DNA of 64,000 nucleotides. It comes from Lewinellaceae bacterium (GTDB taxonomy: Bacteria; Bacteroidota; Bacteroidia; Chitinophagales; Saprospiraceae). The stretch lies in NCBI GenBank assembly GCA_016710765.1, contig JADJUJ010000002.1:372001-436000 (forward strand), written 5' to 3'. Position 1 is the stretch's first letter. Each line of letters opens with the position of its first letter. The position numbers were made by a program, and so were the translations under genes. A model generated the notes under the pieces. The model did not search any database. It was not told the origin of the DNA and saw only the letters and a list, made by a program, of their open reading frames with translations. Shown in pieces: positions 37,752-48,178 of this stretch.

Positions 37752-39677
37752 TTAACGCTTATTGGGTTTATCTTTCTTTAAAGCCATTTTGGTTGGCTTG
37801 GCTGTGTTTTTTTCTTGTTTTTTGGCCACTTCTGGTGCTTCAACTCCCGTTTTCACGGCGGGGGGGGTGACTGGCTTAGCGGCGCTTACCTTGGGATCGT
37901 CTTTTTTTGCGGCTGCTTTTGACTGCGCTGCACCTACAGATTTTGCCTTAACTAAAGTCGCCTGTTTCTTCGGCTCAACCAATGCGGGTTCTGCCTTCGG
38001 GGCAGATTTTGCGGCACTGGCTTTCGCCTTTGGCGTACCGACAGATTTTGCCGGAGTTGTAGCGGCCGGCTTCTCTGGCTCAACCGATGCTGTTTTTGCC
38101 TCCGGGGCTGATTTTGCGGCACTGGCTTTCGCCTTTGGCGCAGCAGCCGTTTTAACCTTCGGGGCCGGCTTTGGCTTTTCAGTTTTCTGTACCGGTAGGC
38201 TGACGGTTAGGCCAGGCTCCAGCACAGCCCCTACATTTCGATAAACCTGCAAATAAGTATCGATGGTTTTTTCCCAGGAAAAATCGATGGCCATAATTTT
38301 CTTCCGCAGCCAGGCAACAATATCCGGATTGTTGTGCCACATGGAGGTAGCCCGGTGCAATGCCTTATAGGCCTCTTCCACACTAAAATGATCAAATCGA
38401 ATACCGCGGCCACTACCATCCTGCTCTGCAATATCCGGAACGGTATCTTTAAGCCCGCCCACACCACGTACAATAGGAATAGCACCATAGCGCATGGCAT
38501 ACATTTGATTCAGCCCGCAGGGCTCTACCCTTGAAGGCATGATGAGAAAATCGGAGCCAGCGTAAATTTGGTGAGCAAGTGCCTCATTGTAATCAATTAC
38601 TGCATTCAGGCGGCCCTGAAAACGCTGTGCCATATTCCGGAACTGGTTTTCCGTCCAGGTTTCACCCGTTCCAAGCACCAAAAAGTTGACTTTCCCACCT
38701 TCATGGAGGATGCGCCGATAAGTATCCGGCAAGATATCCACTCCTTTTTCACTCACCATTCTGCCGATAAAACTCACCAGTGGTGCATCTTCTGAAAGCC
38801 CGAACCACTCGCACAAAACACGTTTGTTTTTAGCCTTAAAGGCAGCAATATCGTCACCTTCAAGTCTGTATTGTAATGCCGCGTCAGTTCTCGGGTCCCA
38901 TACATCCGCATCTATGCCATTGATTATTCCATGTTCCTTGTACCATTCTGAGCGGAAAAGCGACTCCAGTCCCAGGCTGCTCTGGTGCAGTTCGTAGAGG
39001 TAGGATGGCGATACGGTGGTGACGGCCCAGGCTGCTTTAACCGCCGCCGCCATCGGATTGATGTATCCGTTCCAGTCGAGAATACCGCGGGCATTGGCAT
39101 CATAATAAGGCACCAAGTGCTCATTATTCCAACCAAACCAGCCCTGGTACTGCCCGTTGTGAATGGTGAATGCGGTGGGAATATTGGACAATGCGCGGTA
39201 TTCCGGGCAATGCTTTACCATAAACGGAATAAGCCCGGTATGGTGATCATGACAATGGATAGTTCGGGGCCGAAGGGCTTCGGGGAAGGCGCGTAACCAT
39301 TGCAACACCGCCTGCTGAAAGACCAGATATCGCTCCACCTCATCGCCATAGGGTTGGCCCGATTGCGGATCGGCATAAATGCCAGGCCGGTCGAACAAAC
39401 CCGGTACATCCACGACAAACAATGGAAAGCCCAGTTTATTGCTGCGTTCCTGCTGTACGGTGTAGCCATGATGACGCCAATCAGCCCGTACGGCGCCACC
39501 ATGGACGACATCCCATTGCTGCTGATGAATCCATTTTAGCGCATATTTGGGTATGATCGCAGCGGAAAGGTAACCCGCCTGGGTTAGGTATTTTGGTAAC
39601 GACCCGACCACATCTCCCAGACCACCTGTTTTAGCGGCTGGATAACACTCTGCTGCAACATGCAATACCTGTATCAT
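37752..39677 (-). CDS. glgA: Glycogen synthase with a long Lys/Ala/Pro-rich C-terminal tail
   Basis: 641 residues. Residues 1-485 are a GT5 glycogen synthase: the ADP-glucose site KTGGLGDVVGSLPKYL near the N-terminus, MPSRVEPCGLNQMYAMRYG near residue 385. It adds glucose from ADP-glucose to glycogen chains. Residues about 495-641 form an extra tail made almost only of Lys, Ala, Pro and Ser with repeats such as KASAAKSAP, absent from usual GlgA (about 480 residues). The tail resembles histone H1-like proteins and the N-terminus of the CBM48 protein at 27.8 kb. Confidence 0.93.
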   Translation of the reverse strand: MIQVLHVAAECYPAAKTGGLGDVVGSLPKYLTQAGYLSAAIIPKYALKWIHQQQWDVVHGGAVRADWRHHGYTVQQERSNKLGFPLFVVDVPGLFDRPGIYADPQSGQPYGDEVERYLVFQQAVLQWLRAFPEALRPRTIHCHDHHTGLIPFMVKHCPEYRALSNIPTAFTIHNGQYQGWFGWNNEHLVPYYDANARGILDWNGYINPMAAAVKAAWAVTTVSPSYLYELHQSSLGLESLFRSEWYKEHGIINGIDADVWDPRTDAALQYRLEGDDIAAFKAKNKRVLCEWFGLSEDAPLVSFIGRMVSEKGVDILPDTYRRILHEGGKVNFLVLGTGETWTENQFRNMAQRFQGRLNAVIDYNEALAHQIYAGSDFLIMPSRVEPCGLNQMYAMRYGAIPIVRGVGGLKDTVPDIAEQDGSGRGIRFDHFSVEEAYKALHRATSMWHNNPDIVAWLRKKIMAIDFSWEKTIDTYLQVYRNVGAVLEPGLTVSLPVQKTEKPKPAPKVKTAAAPKAKASAAKSAPEAKTASVEPEKPAATTPAKSVGTPKAKASAAKSAPKAEPALVEPKKQATLVKAKSVGAAQSKAAAKKDDPKVSAAKPVTPPAVKTGVEAPEVAKKQEKNTAKPTKMALKKDKPNKR

Positions 39678-39849
39678 ACGTTATTTTTGTGTATTTAGGC
39701 TTATGGGGGGAAAAATACAAATATTGCATTCTAAATAGCCCCATCCGCATGCGTTTAATTTTCATAAACCCTGAATTTCACCCGTTTTGATGATTTCAAG
39801 TCGCTCAGGCACTATATTAGCTGCTTATTTGGTCATAAATTTCCACAAA

Positions 39850-40737
39850 ATGATATATCATCCTTCCAGACGCGCTTTCCTGAAAAACACCACGGTGGCC
39901 CTAGCCGGCGCCACGCTACCCTTTTCCACACTGCTGAATAATCCAGCCAAAACAAAACATGTTGGTCTCCAACTTTACAGCCTTCGCGACGACATCGTGA
40001 AAAACCCCGTTGCTGTTTTGGAAGCAGTGGCCAAAATGGGCTACCGGGAAGTGGAACCCTACGGATTTGATGCCGGCAAATTGTTTGGTCTCAGCTACGC
40101 TGAATTCAAGAATGTGCTGCAACAAAACGGGCTCAGCATGCACAGTACACATTGCGCCCTTACAGGCATGCATTATGATGCCAAAGCAGATGCCCTAAAT
40201 GATGCCGGTAAGAAAATACTCGATGACGCAGCATCTGCCGGCTTGGAGTATGCCATCATCCCATGGATGTCGCAGGACGAGCGTAAAAACATTGCAGAAA
40301 CAGTCAAAGTGATTAAAGCCGCAGGTGTTTATGCTAAAAAGGCGGGTATTCGATTGGGTTACCACAACCACGATTTTGAGTTTACCACCAAGGGACCAGA
40401 TGGCCGACTGTTGATTGAGTGGATTTTACACGAGGTACCTGCAGATATTCTGGCAATGGAAATGGACCTCTACTGGGTAACTTTTGCCAACCAGGATCCC
40501 CTGGACTGGTGGCGTCTCTATCCTGGGCGTTGGGAACTTTGTCATGTTAAAGACATGGCGAAAACAGCCAATCGGGAAACCGTGGAGGTTGGCGATGGTT
40601 CCATTGATTTTGCGCGTTTGTTCCGGAAAAGCAAACAAGCCGGATTGAAATATTACGTCGTGGAATTGGAGCAATACGTCACCACACCACTACAAGGTGT
40701 GGAAAGGGCAAGAAAAAATTTAATGACCATTTTATAA
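39850..40737 (+). CDS. Tat-exported sugar phosphate isomerase/epimerase-like protein
   Basis: 295 residues. The start at 39850 places SRRAFLKNT at the N-terminus, a twin-arginine signal, followed by a hydrophobic stretch. The mature part is a xylose-isomerase-like TIM barrel (GLQLYSLRDD, GYREVEPYGF, LGYHNHDFEF, AMEMDLYWV, CHVKDM) with the His, Asp and Glu of the metal site. Such exported members are common in Bacteroidota, and their substrates are usually unknown. An upstream ATG at 39787 would add 21 residues before the twin arginine. Confidence 0.82.
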   Translation: MIYHPSRRAFLKNTTVALAGATLPFSTLLNNPAKTKHVGLQLYSLRDDIVKNPVAVLEAVAKMGYREVEPYGFDAGKLFGLSYAEFKNVLQQNGLSMHSTHCALTGMHYDAKADALNDAGKKILDDAASAGLEYAIIPWMSQDERKNIAETVKVIKAAGVYAKKAGIRLGYHNHDFEFTTKGPDGRLLIEWILHEVPADILAMEMDLYWVTFANQDPLDWWRLYPGRWELCHVKDMAKTANRETVEVGDGSIDFARLFRKSKQAGLKYYVVELEQYVTTPLQGVERARKNLMTIL

Positions 40738-40871
40738 CCGATCACCAGAGATCACTGTTTAAACAGGTAAAAGTCAGATTTCACCACCAGCGGTTAGAAC
40801 AGCAGTTGATTAATACCGTTAAAATAATGGATCAGGCTTTATTTTAGGCCGCCAATCGAAAATCCCTACCC

Positions 40872-42026
40872 ATGCATTACCATTCTTTAGGTCAAATACC
40901 AGAAACAAGGCATACCCAGTTCCGCAAACCCGACGGCACGCTGTACCACGAAGAACTGTTCAGCACCGAAGGATTCAGCAACATGTACTCCCTGTTGTAC
41001 CACTGTAATGCCCCTACCCAGATTATGCAGGTAGGTGACCCATACAGCGTAGCGCCGCGAACCATCCACGACAAGCAACTCAAACACCGCTGCCTGAAAG
41101 GTTTTCAGGTACAGCCAGAAGACTACTACCTGCAATCCCGAAAGCCCGTTCTGGTCAACAACGACTGCAAAGTAATCCTGGCCGCCCCCCGAAAGAGCAT
41201 GACGGAATATTACTATAAAAACGCAGATGCCGATGAAGTTGTCTTTGTTCACGAAGGCAGCGGCGTGCTGCGCTCGATGTACGGGAATATCCGGTTCAGC
41301 TACGGTGACTACCTGGTTATTCCCAGGGGTACCGTACACCAGTTTCAATTTGATACTACCGACAACCGGCTGCTAATTGTGGAAAGCTACGGCCCCCTCA
41401 CCACGCCAAAGCGTTATCGCAACGACTTTGGGCAATTGCTGGAGCACTCTCCATTTTGTGAGCGCGATATCCGTAAACCCGTTGATCTGGAAACACACGA
41501 TGAGAAGGGAGACTTTCTTTTCTACATCAAAAAGCAGGACAACATGTACCCCTACCACTACCTTAACCATCCCTTTGATGTGGTGGGTTGGGATGGCTAT
41601 GTTTTCCCCTATGCCTTTTCCATTCATCATTTCGAGCCCATCACCGGGCGGGTGCATATGCCGCCGCCCATTCACCAAACCTTTGACGGCGCCAATTTTG
41701 TGATCTGCTCGTTTGTGCCCCGCATGTACGACTATCACCCCCAATCCATTCCCGCACCATACAACCACTCCAACATCGATTCGGATGAATTGCTGTATTA
41801 TGTGGACGGTGATTTTATGAGCCGCAAACATGTGGAACGTGGAATGATTACCCTTCACCCTGGCGGCATACCTCATGGCCCACATCCTGGAACAGTAGAA
41901 AAAAGCATTGGCGCCAAGGAAACCAAAGAGTTGGCGGTAATGGTCGACACTTTCCGGCCCTTGTTGCTGACGGAATTTGCCGTACCACTGGAAGATCCGG
42001 AATACTACCGCTCCTGGATTGAGTAA
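40872..42026 (+). CDS. hmgA: Homogentisate 1,2-dioxygenase
   Basis: 384 residues of the cupin dioxygenase type: VFVHEGSGVLRSMYGNIRFSYGDYLVIPRGTVHQF, then IHHFEPITGRVHMPPPIHQTFDG and LHPGGIPHGPHPGT, carrying the iron His/Glu ligands. It opens the ring of homogentisate in tyrosine and phenylalanine breakdown. The shorter length than in proteobacteria is usual for Bacteroidota. No other tyrosine-catabolism gene is next to it. Confidence 0.93.
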   Translation: MHYHSLGQIPETRHTQFRKPDGTLYHEELFSTEGFSNMYSLLYHCNAPTQIMQVGDPYSVAPRTIHDKQLKHRCLKGFQVQPEDYYLQSRKPVLVNNDCKVILAAPRKSMTEYYYKNADADEVVFVHEGSGVLRSMYGNIRFSYGDYLVIPRGTVHQFQFDTTDNRLLIVESYGPLTTPKRYRNDFGQLLEHSPFCERDIRKPVDLETHDEKGDFLFYIKKQDNMYPYHYLNHPFDVVGWDGYVFPYAFSIHHFEPITGRVHMPPPIHQTFDGANFVICSFVPRMYDYHPQSIPAPYNHSNIDSDELLYYVDGDFMSRKHVERGMITLHPGGIPHGPHPGTVEKSIGAKETKELAVMVDTFRPLLLTEFAVPLEDPEYYRSWIE

Positions 42027-42542
42027 TTATAAAAATTGGTTTTGGCACAAAAAAGGCCCCGACACGTTTGCCGGGGCACATAACCAAATCAAACTTTCTG
42101 GGAAGTGTACCGGTATTCTTTGATGCTGATATATTTGTTCATTCAACAGATGTATACCCATTAGACGAATAAAAAGGTTCAAACGTTGCATGGTATCTGC
42201 CAACAACCCGTTTTAACAGGTTAACAACCGTAATTTATCGGCGAAAACGGAGGTGGGTTTTCCCCGAGGTTACCGGAGGAAGAGCTGGCGGCACGTTTGC
42301 CGCCAGCCCGGTCCTTCGAAAGTTGCAGTCTTACGACATACATCCTTCTTCCTTCATCTTCTTTCTCTCCGGTATGAGGGAAAGGCTCGCGTGCCGTTTG
42401 GCGCTAGTAAAACAACAAGCCCCCGCCTCGTATTACGAGTTCGGGGGCCTTTTGTGCTTCGTTTTGATAAATTTGGAATTTGTTGGCTAAATGTACTAGT
42501 ACTTCGGGGGGCGTAAGTGGTGAAGGGTTGGGAAGAATAGCG
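42027..42542. other. Hairpin-rich intergenic region, no gene seen
   Basis: About 515 bases between convergent genes. It contains three hairpins: GCCCCG/CGGGGC at 42056-42077 with an A-run before it (a terminator for the minus strand), a perfect 10-bp stem with CGTT loop at 42284-42307, and the hairpin at 42419-42455. No open frame looks coding. Confidence 0.6.
42419..42455 (+). terminator. Hairpin terminator between hmgA and the OmpA gene
   Basis: GCCCCCG and CGGGGGC enclose a second short stem (CTCG/CGAG), followed by CTTTTG on the plus strand. On the minus strand the flank is also T-rich, so it may work in both directions. Confidence 0.6.
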
Positions 42543-44348
42543 CTATAGTTTCGTCAAGTTTAACTCCACACGGCGATTTTTCGCCCTACCTGCAGCATTT
42601 TTGTTGCTGGCAATAGGTTTCGATGCTCCAAAGCCCTCAGCGCTCAGTCGTTCTGCTGCGATTCCCTTTTCCACCAGATAAGTCTGGCAACGTAAAGCAC
42701 GCCGATTGGAAAGGTCGAGGTTTTTGGATGCCGAACCAGCACTGTCGGTATGCCCCTGGAACACAGCCTTGTAATTGGGATACTTCTCCAACATAACCAC
42801 CAGTTGATCTAATATTGGAAAGGAGGCTACGGTGAGGACATCCGCCCCCGATTCAAACTGGATTTTTTTCACAGCCAGATCCAGTGCTTTTTTGTCTTCC
42901 TGACTAATTTCCGGGCAACCTTGGGCCGCGATAGCACCTTTCAGGGCTGGGCAGGCATCATCCTGATCGGGCAAACCATCACCATCCGTATCGGGGCAAC
43001 CCGCAAACGCAGCCAATCCTTTTTGGTTCGGACACTTATCGTCCGGATCAGGGATAGCGTCACCATCCGTATCTGGGCAACCTTTGAATACCTGCAAACC
43101 TGCCAATATTGGGCAAGCGTCTTCCTTATCCATCACGCCATCTTCATCGGTATCCGGACAACCTTTAAAGGCTACCAAGCCGGCTAATTCAGGGCACTGA
43201 TCATCCGTGTCAACAATGCCATCGCCATCGGCATCAGGGCAGCCTTGTGCAGCCTGGCTACCTGCGACTTCCGGACACGCGTCGTAAATGTCGGCCAAAC
43301 CATCACCATCAACATCAGGGCAACCTTTCAGGTTTTTGGGGCCTGAATTATCCGGGCAGGGATCATCCTGATCCGCAGTGCCGTCGGCATCCCGATCAGG
43401 ACACCCGCCTGCTGCAACACTACCCTTAATTTGCGGGCAAACATCCAATGAATCCTGTACGCCATCACCATCAGCATCAGGGCAGCCCCGGGCAGAAAGC
43501 AACCCGGGAACTAAAGGACATTCATCTTCTGCGTCAGTGATCCGGTCACCATCGGCATCAGGGCAGCCCCGCATCCGACGCGGACCCGGTAACAGCGGAC
43601 AATGGTCGAACTTATTGGGTATAAAATCCCGGTCGGTATCCGTCTGGAACAAACGCCGTGTCAGGGTGAGGTTGCCACATACAAACCAGTCTTTGGCGTC
43701 AGGATTTCCCGAATGGCTTACCCCTTCCAGGTAATCAGTTTGAATATTTCGCACCCCAAGTTCAATCCCCAGGAGCCATTTATGGCCTAAATCGTATCGC
43801 CAGCCACCGCCCATCACCCAGGCGAAGGAAACGGAAGCTTGGCGCATGGCATTCCGGTCAACAGCAATCTGTTCATCCAAGCCTACTGGGTTGGGCTCAG
43901 CGCTGTTGTTAAAATTGGTACTTGGTTGGTAGTATACCGCTCCTGGACCAACAAAAAGGTAAGGAGACAGGACCCTGTGAAAACTTAAATCAGCCGTACG
44001 GCGATGTGCCAGGAGTTCCCATTGCAGCAACAGGTCTGATTCTATAAAGTCAGTTCTAAAGGAGAATGCGCGCAGCTGGCGCCAGTTCGGATCGTCAAAA
44101 TGCGCTTCATCCCCGGCAATTTGCCCACCCAAAAGGTTTAGGCGCAACGAAAGGTCGGGGATGATTTGTCGGGATACAAAAATTCCGGCAGCCGGACTGG
44201 TCATTTTTGCATCAACCATCTTGTGCGGTGTGAGATCACCGGCATAGGCGGTAGCGCCGACTTGAAAACCAAATTCCCATAGAGTTTGAGCAGGGAGGGC
44301 TGCGGGCATACCAATGGCCAGCAGAAACAGAAGGCGAATAACTTTCAT
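42543..44348 (-). CDS. OmpA-family protein with nine thrombospondin type 3 repeats
   Basis: 601 residues: signal peptide (cleavage near PAQT), an N-terminal beta-barrel (about 22-235), nine calcium-binding repeats of the form GCPDxDxDGxxDxxDxCP (about 236-460), and a C-terminal OmpA peptidoglycan-binding domain (about 475-601: GHTDSAGS, NLDLSNRRALR, NRRVELNL). The barrel sits in the outer membrane, the repeats act as a calcium-stiffened spacer and the C-domain grips the cell wall. The gene is divergent from smc. Confidence 0.9.
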   Translation of the reverse strand: MKVIRLLFLLAIGMPAALPAQTLWEFGFQVGATAYAGDLTPHKMVDAKMTSPAAGIFVSRQIIPDLSLRLNLLGGQIAGDEAHFDDPNWRQLRAFSFRTDFIESDLLLQWELLAHRRTADLSFHRVLSPYLFVGPGAVYYQPSTNFNNSAEPNPVGLDEQIAVDRNAMRQASVSFAWVMGGGWRYDLGHKWLLGIELGVRNIQTDYLEGVSHSGNPDAKDWFVCGNLTLTRRLFQTDTDRDFIPNKFDHCPLLPGPRRMRGCPDADGDRITDAEDECPLVPGLLSARGCPDADGDGVQDSLDVCPQIKGSVAAGGCPDRDADGTADQDDPCPDNSGPKNLKGCPDVDGDGLADIYDACPEVAGSQAAQGCPDADGDGIVDTDDQCPELAGLVAFKGCPDTDEDGVMDKEDACPILAGLQVFKGCPDTDGDAIPDPDDKCPNQKGLAAFAGCPDTDGDGLPDQDDACPALKGAIAAQGCPEISQEDKKALDLAVKKIQFESGADVLTVASFPILDQLVVMLEKYPNYKAVFQGHTDSAGSASKNLDLSNRRALRCQTYLVEKGIAAERLSAEGFGASKPIASNKNAAGRAKNRRVELNLTKL

Positions 44349-44573
44349 GGCGGATTAATATTGCTTGAAAAATAATATATTCGGGGTAAAATTATATAAA
44401 TCTTTCATATTAAAATATTCAAAATCAAAGGGGCCAACACAATGTTCAAATTAGAATTTCAACCACCATTTACTGTTGAAAACTTTTGTTTCATGGTTGC
44501 TGAGGGCTTAGAGCATGTTGTGTATCTTCGCGTTTTAGGAATAAGTTCTACCCGAAAAAGGAAAAAGTGAGCA

Positions 44574-47500
44574 ATGCGACTGAAATCCCTCGAACTTAAA
44601 GGCTTTAAATCTTTTGCCAATGAAACGGCAATTCATTTTAACTCCGACGTAACCGGAATTGTTGGCCCGAATGGGTCGGGCAAGAGTAATGTCGTGGACG
44701 CCGTTCGTTGGGTGCTTGGAGAACAAAAAAGTAGCCAACTGCGTCTGGACAAGATGGCCAGCATCATTTTCAATGGCACTAAAAAGCGAAAAGAGGCGCA
44801 GGTTGCCCAGGTTTCCCTCACATTTGAAAATACAAAAAATGTACTGCCAACGGAGTATCACACCGTTACAGTAAGCCGCATTCTTTACAGAAGTGGTGAA
44901 AGTGAATACCGCTTAAACGGTGTGCCTTGCCGTTTAAAGGACATTACTTCTTTGTTATTGGACACTGGTATTGGCCCCGATTCTTATGCCATCATTGCCC
45001 TCAACATGGTGGAGGACCTGCTCAGCGACCGCGAACAGGCAAGGCGAAAAATGTTCGAACAGGCTGCCGGAATCAGCAAATACAAAGCCCGAAAACACGA
45101 AACCCAACAAAAACTGGAAGCTACTGCCGCCGACCTTGATCGTGTGGAAGACTTGCTTTTTGAGATTGAAGACCAGCTTAAAAAGTTGGAAAAACAAGCA
45201 CTTCGCACCCAAAAATTTTATGAACTCAAGGAGGAATACAAACGACTTAGCGTAGAACTTGCCGTGGTTAATTTAGCCCGGCACAAAAAGACGTTTAAGG
45301 AACTTGAAACCCAGATTCAGCAGGAGGAAGACAATTACCGCAACGGGGAAGCCGCTGCCCATAAGATGGAGGCCGAGATAGAGTTGTTGCGCAAGTCACA
45401 TGTAGATAAGGAAATTTCCCTGAGTGAGCAGCAACAGGAGGTTAATCGGCTAACAGGCCGTATTCGTGGAAAGGAAAATGAAAAAGGGATGTTGGAGCAA
45501 AAACGCTCCTTCGTACAGCAAGATGCACAACGCCTTGAAGACCAAAATATTAGGGCGCTTGACATTATCCGGCAGTTACAAACGGAAGTAGAGGGGTACC
45601 AAACGGATGTAAATGCAGAAAAAAGGCTGGAGCAAGACCTTGAAACCACCCTGGCAGCCGCACTGGCACAGTTGGAGAAAGTCCGCCAGGACCACGGTTT
45701 GCTGAAGGGCAACCTGGAAGAATTTATCCAGGCCCAGCAAAGCATTGAACGCAACATTGTGGAATTGGAAAAGCAGCGCGCAGTTCAAAGCAACCAGGTA
45801 GAAAACCTCCGCAGGGATGTAGCGAGAACCCTGGCCGATGTGGCCCAACGCCGGGAAGAAATGCGCAGTTTGGAATCAAAACTGGAGCAGGTTTCCCTGG
45901 CCGAGAAGAAACAACTTTCCCGGATCCAGGAGCTGGAAAATGCCGAATCCAAACGAAAGACAGACATTCAGGACATCGAAACACAGATCGACCAACTGAA
46001 CAAAAAAATTGCGGATCACAACCGCAGACTTGATGCCAAGCGCAATGAATTCAAGCTCACCAAAAGTATGGTGGAAAGCCTGGAGGGCTTCCCGGAAAGC
46101 ATTAAATTTCTAAGCCAGCAAAAGGATTGGGCACAGCAATGCCCATTACTCTCTGACCTGCTCTATGTACGGGAAGATTATCGCGTGGTCATCGAAAACT
46201 TCCTGGAGCCTTACCTGAATTATTACGTAGTACCCCATGCCGACGAGGCCATAAAAGCCATTCAACTGCTGGGCAACAGCCAGAAAGGGCGTGCCAATTT
46301 TTTCCTGCTGGATGCTTTCAAGGGGTATGAACCGCCACTTGCTCTGCTGCCCGGTGGCATGCGTGCCGTTGAACTGGTTGAAGTAGACGCCCAATACCGC
46401 CCCTTGGTTGAGTTGCTTCTGGAAAATGTAATTGTTGTAGACGATGAGACGCCACTCAGTGCTGCCCATTTTGGCTCTGATCCCAATCTCATCCTGCTGT
46501 CTCGTTCGGGCACTTTTGTCCGAAAAAAGTTCAGCATTTCCGGTGGTTCTGTGGGTTTGTTTGAAGGAAAAAAAATTGGTCGGAAAAAGAACCTCGAGAT
46601 TCTCGAAACCGAGATCAAAAAACTGGAAAAACAAGAATCAGAGTTCAACAATCAGTTATCCACCCAACGCACCCACCAACTGGCGCTTAAAAATGCCGAT
46701 CAGTCGACCAGCCTCCAACAGGAACGCGAAGCACTCAACCGTTTGCAGCAGGATACTGCAGGTTTGCGTGCGCGTTTGGACAACATAGCAGCTTTTGTGC
46801 AAAATTTCGACAGCCAGGCAGCAGAAAGCGGCCGCTTGATTGAAACCCTGATTGCCAGCAACCAGAGCATCGAAAACGAACTAAAAACCAAGCAACAGGA
46901 GGCCGATGGTATCAAAGAAAGACTCTCTAATGCAGATGGCTCTTTCCGCGAAGTTGCCGATCAGCTCAGCCATGCCAGCGCAGCCTACAACCAGCAAAAC
47001 ATCGAGTTTATTCGACAGCAAAACAAGGTAAATACCCTGCAGCAGGAATTGAGTTTCCGGGAAAAACGCCTACAGGAATTGCGTCAATCTGTTGCCCAAA
47101 ATGAACAGCAAAAAATAAAAAACCAGGAAGAATTGGGCTTTATTGTCGGTGACATAGCCCGCCTGGAGCAAGAACTGCTCGACCATTACGCCGAAAAGAA
47201 AAGCAAAGAAACCCAACTGAGCGAGGTTGAACAAACCTACTTCAAGGCACGCAATCAAATCCACGAGCTGGAAAACAAGTTGCGGGAGTTGTATCGCAAA
47301 CAGCAGGATCTTCAGGGATTGGTCAATAGGCTGAAAGACAAATTCAGCGATGTCAAATTTGAGTTCACCGCCATCGGCGAGCGCCTGCGGGTAGAGTTCG
47401 GAATGAGTGTGAACGATATCATCAACAGGGAGCCCGACCCACAGTTTGAACGCGAATCTCTGGAACGCGATGTCAGTAACCTGAAACGCCGCCTGGACAG

Positions 47501-48131
47501 TTATGGCGAAATTAACCCCATGGCCATTGAGGCATACAATGAGATAAAAGGCCGGTACGACAGTATTGCGCAACAACGAGACGACATCCTCGCAGCAAAA
47601 GAGAATCTGTTGCAAACCATTTTGGAAATCGAGGCCACCGCCACGGCACGCTTCCTGGAGTCGTTCGAACAGGTGCGCACAAATTTTATTCAGGTCTTCC
47701 GAACGCTGTTTACGGAAGAAGATACTGCCGACCTGTTGTTGACCACACCGGAATCCCCGCTGGAATCTGATATAAATATCATTGCCAAGCCCAAAGGCAA
47801 ACGCCCGCAAACCATCGCACAATTGTCGGGTGGGGAAAAGACCCTTACCGCTACGGCACTGTTGTTTGCCTTATACCTCTTAAAGCCAGCGCCCTTCTGT
47901 ATATTTGATGAAGTGGATGCCCCGCTGGATGATGCCAATATTGAAAAATTCAACCGCATCATTCGCCAGTTCTCTAAGGATTCCCAGTTTATTGTGGTCA
48001 CCCACAACAAGGCTACCATGGCAGCCGTAGACACAATATACGGTGTGTACATGCCAGAACAGGGTGTAAGTGCCGTTGCTGCTGTAGATTTCCGACAACT
48101 GTCACACGAAACCCTGGCATTCGAGCGCTAA
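44574..48131 (+). CDS. smc: Chromosome segregation protein SMC
   Basis: 1185 residues with the full SMC layout: Walker A GPNGSGKS (31-38), a coiled coil (about 165-500), hinge (about 510-650), second coiled coil (about 665-1010), signature LSGGEKTL (from 1084) and Walker B CIFDEVDAPLDDAN (from about 1109). It compacts and segregates the chromosome as a dimer with kleisin partners. The frame is intact over 3.5 kb. A TATCTTCG near 44523 may be its -7 box. Confidence 0.95.
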   Translation: MRLKSLELKGFKSFANETAIHFNSDVTGIVGPNGSGKSNVVDAVRWVLGEQKSSQLRLDKMASIIFNGTKKRKEAQVAQVSLTFENTKNVLPTEYHTVTVSRILYRSGESEYRLNGVPCRLKDITSLLLDTGIGPDSYAIIALNMVEDLLSDREQARRKMFEQAAGISKYKARKHETQQKLEATAADLDRVEDLLFEIEDQLKKLEKQALRTQKFYELKEEYKRLSVELAVVNLARHKKTFKELETQIQQEEDNYRNGEAAAHKMEAEIELLRKSHVDKEISLSEQQQEVNRLTGRIRGKENEKGMLEQKRSFVQQDAQRLEDQNIRALDIIRQLQTEVEGYQTDVNAEKRLEQDLETTLAAALAQLEKVRQDHGLLKGNLEEFIQAQQSIERNIVELEKQRAVQSNQVENLRRDVARTLADVAQRREEMRSLESKLEQVSLAEKKQLSRIQELENAESKRKTDIQDIETQIDQLNKKIADHNRRLDAKRNEFKLTKSMVESLEGFPESIKFLSQQKDWAQQCPLLSDLLYVREDYRVVIENFLEPYLNYYVVPHADEAIKAIQLLGNSQKGRANFFLLDAFKGYEPPLALLPGGMRAVELVEVDAQYRPLVELLLENVIVVDDETPLSAAHFGSDPNLILLSRSGTFVRKKFSISGGSVGLFEGKKIGRKKNLEILETEIKKLEKQESEFNNQLSTQRTHQLALKNADQSTSLQQEREALNRLQQDTAGLRARLDNIAAFVQNFDSQAAESGRLIETLIASNQSIENELKTKQQEADGIKERLSNADGSFREVADQLSHASAAYNQQNIEFIRQQNKVNTLQQELSFREKRLQELRQSVAQNEQQKIKNQEELGFIVGDIARLEQELLDHYAEKKSKETQLSEVEQTYFKARNQIHELENKLRELYRKQQDLQGLVNRLKDKFSDVKFEFTAIGERLRVEFGMSVNDIINREPDPQFERESLERDVSNLKRRLDSYGEINPMAIEAYNEIKGRYDSIAQQRDDILAAKENLLQTILEIEATATARFLESFEQVRTNFIQVFRTLFTEEDTADLLLTTPESPLESDINIIAKPKGKRPQTIAQLSGGEKTLTATALLFALYLLKPAPFCIFDEVDAPLDDANIEKFNRIIRQFSKDSQFIVVTHNKATMAAVDTIYGVYMPEQGVSAVAAVDFRQLSHETLAFER

Positions 48132-48178
48132 GGAGCGTCGGCTTACCCGTGGAAATCCAATTAATACCGTAGTAAAAT

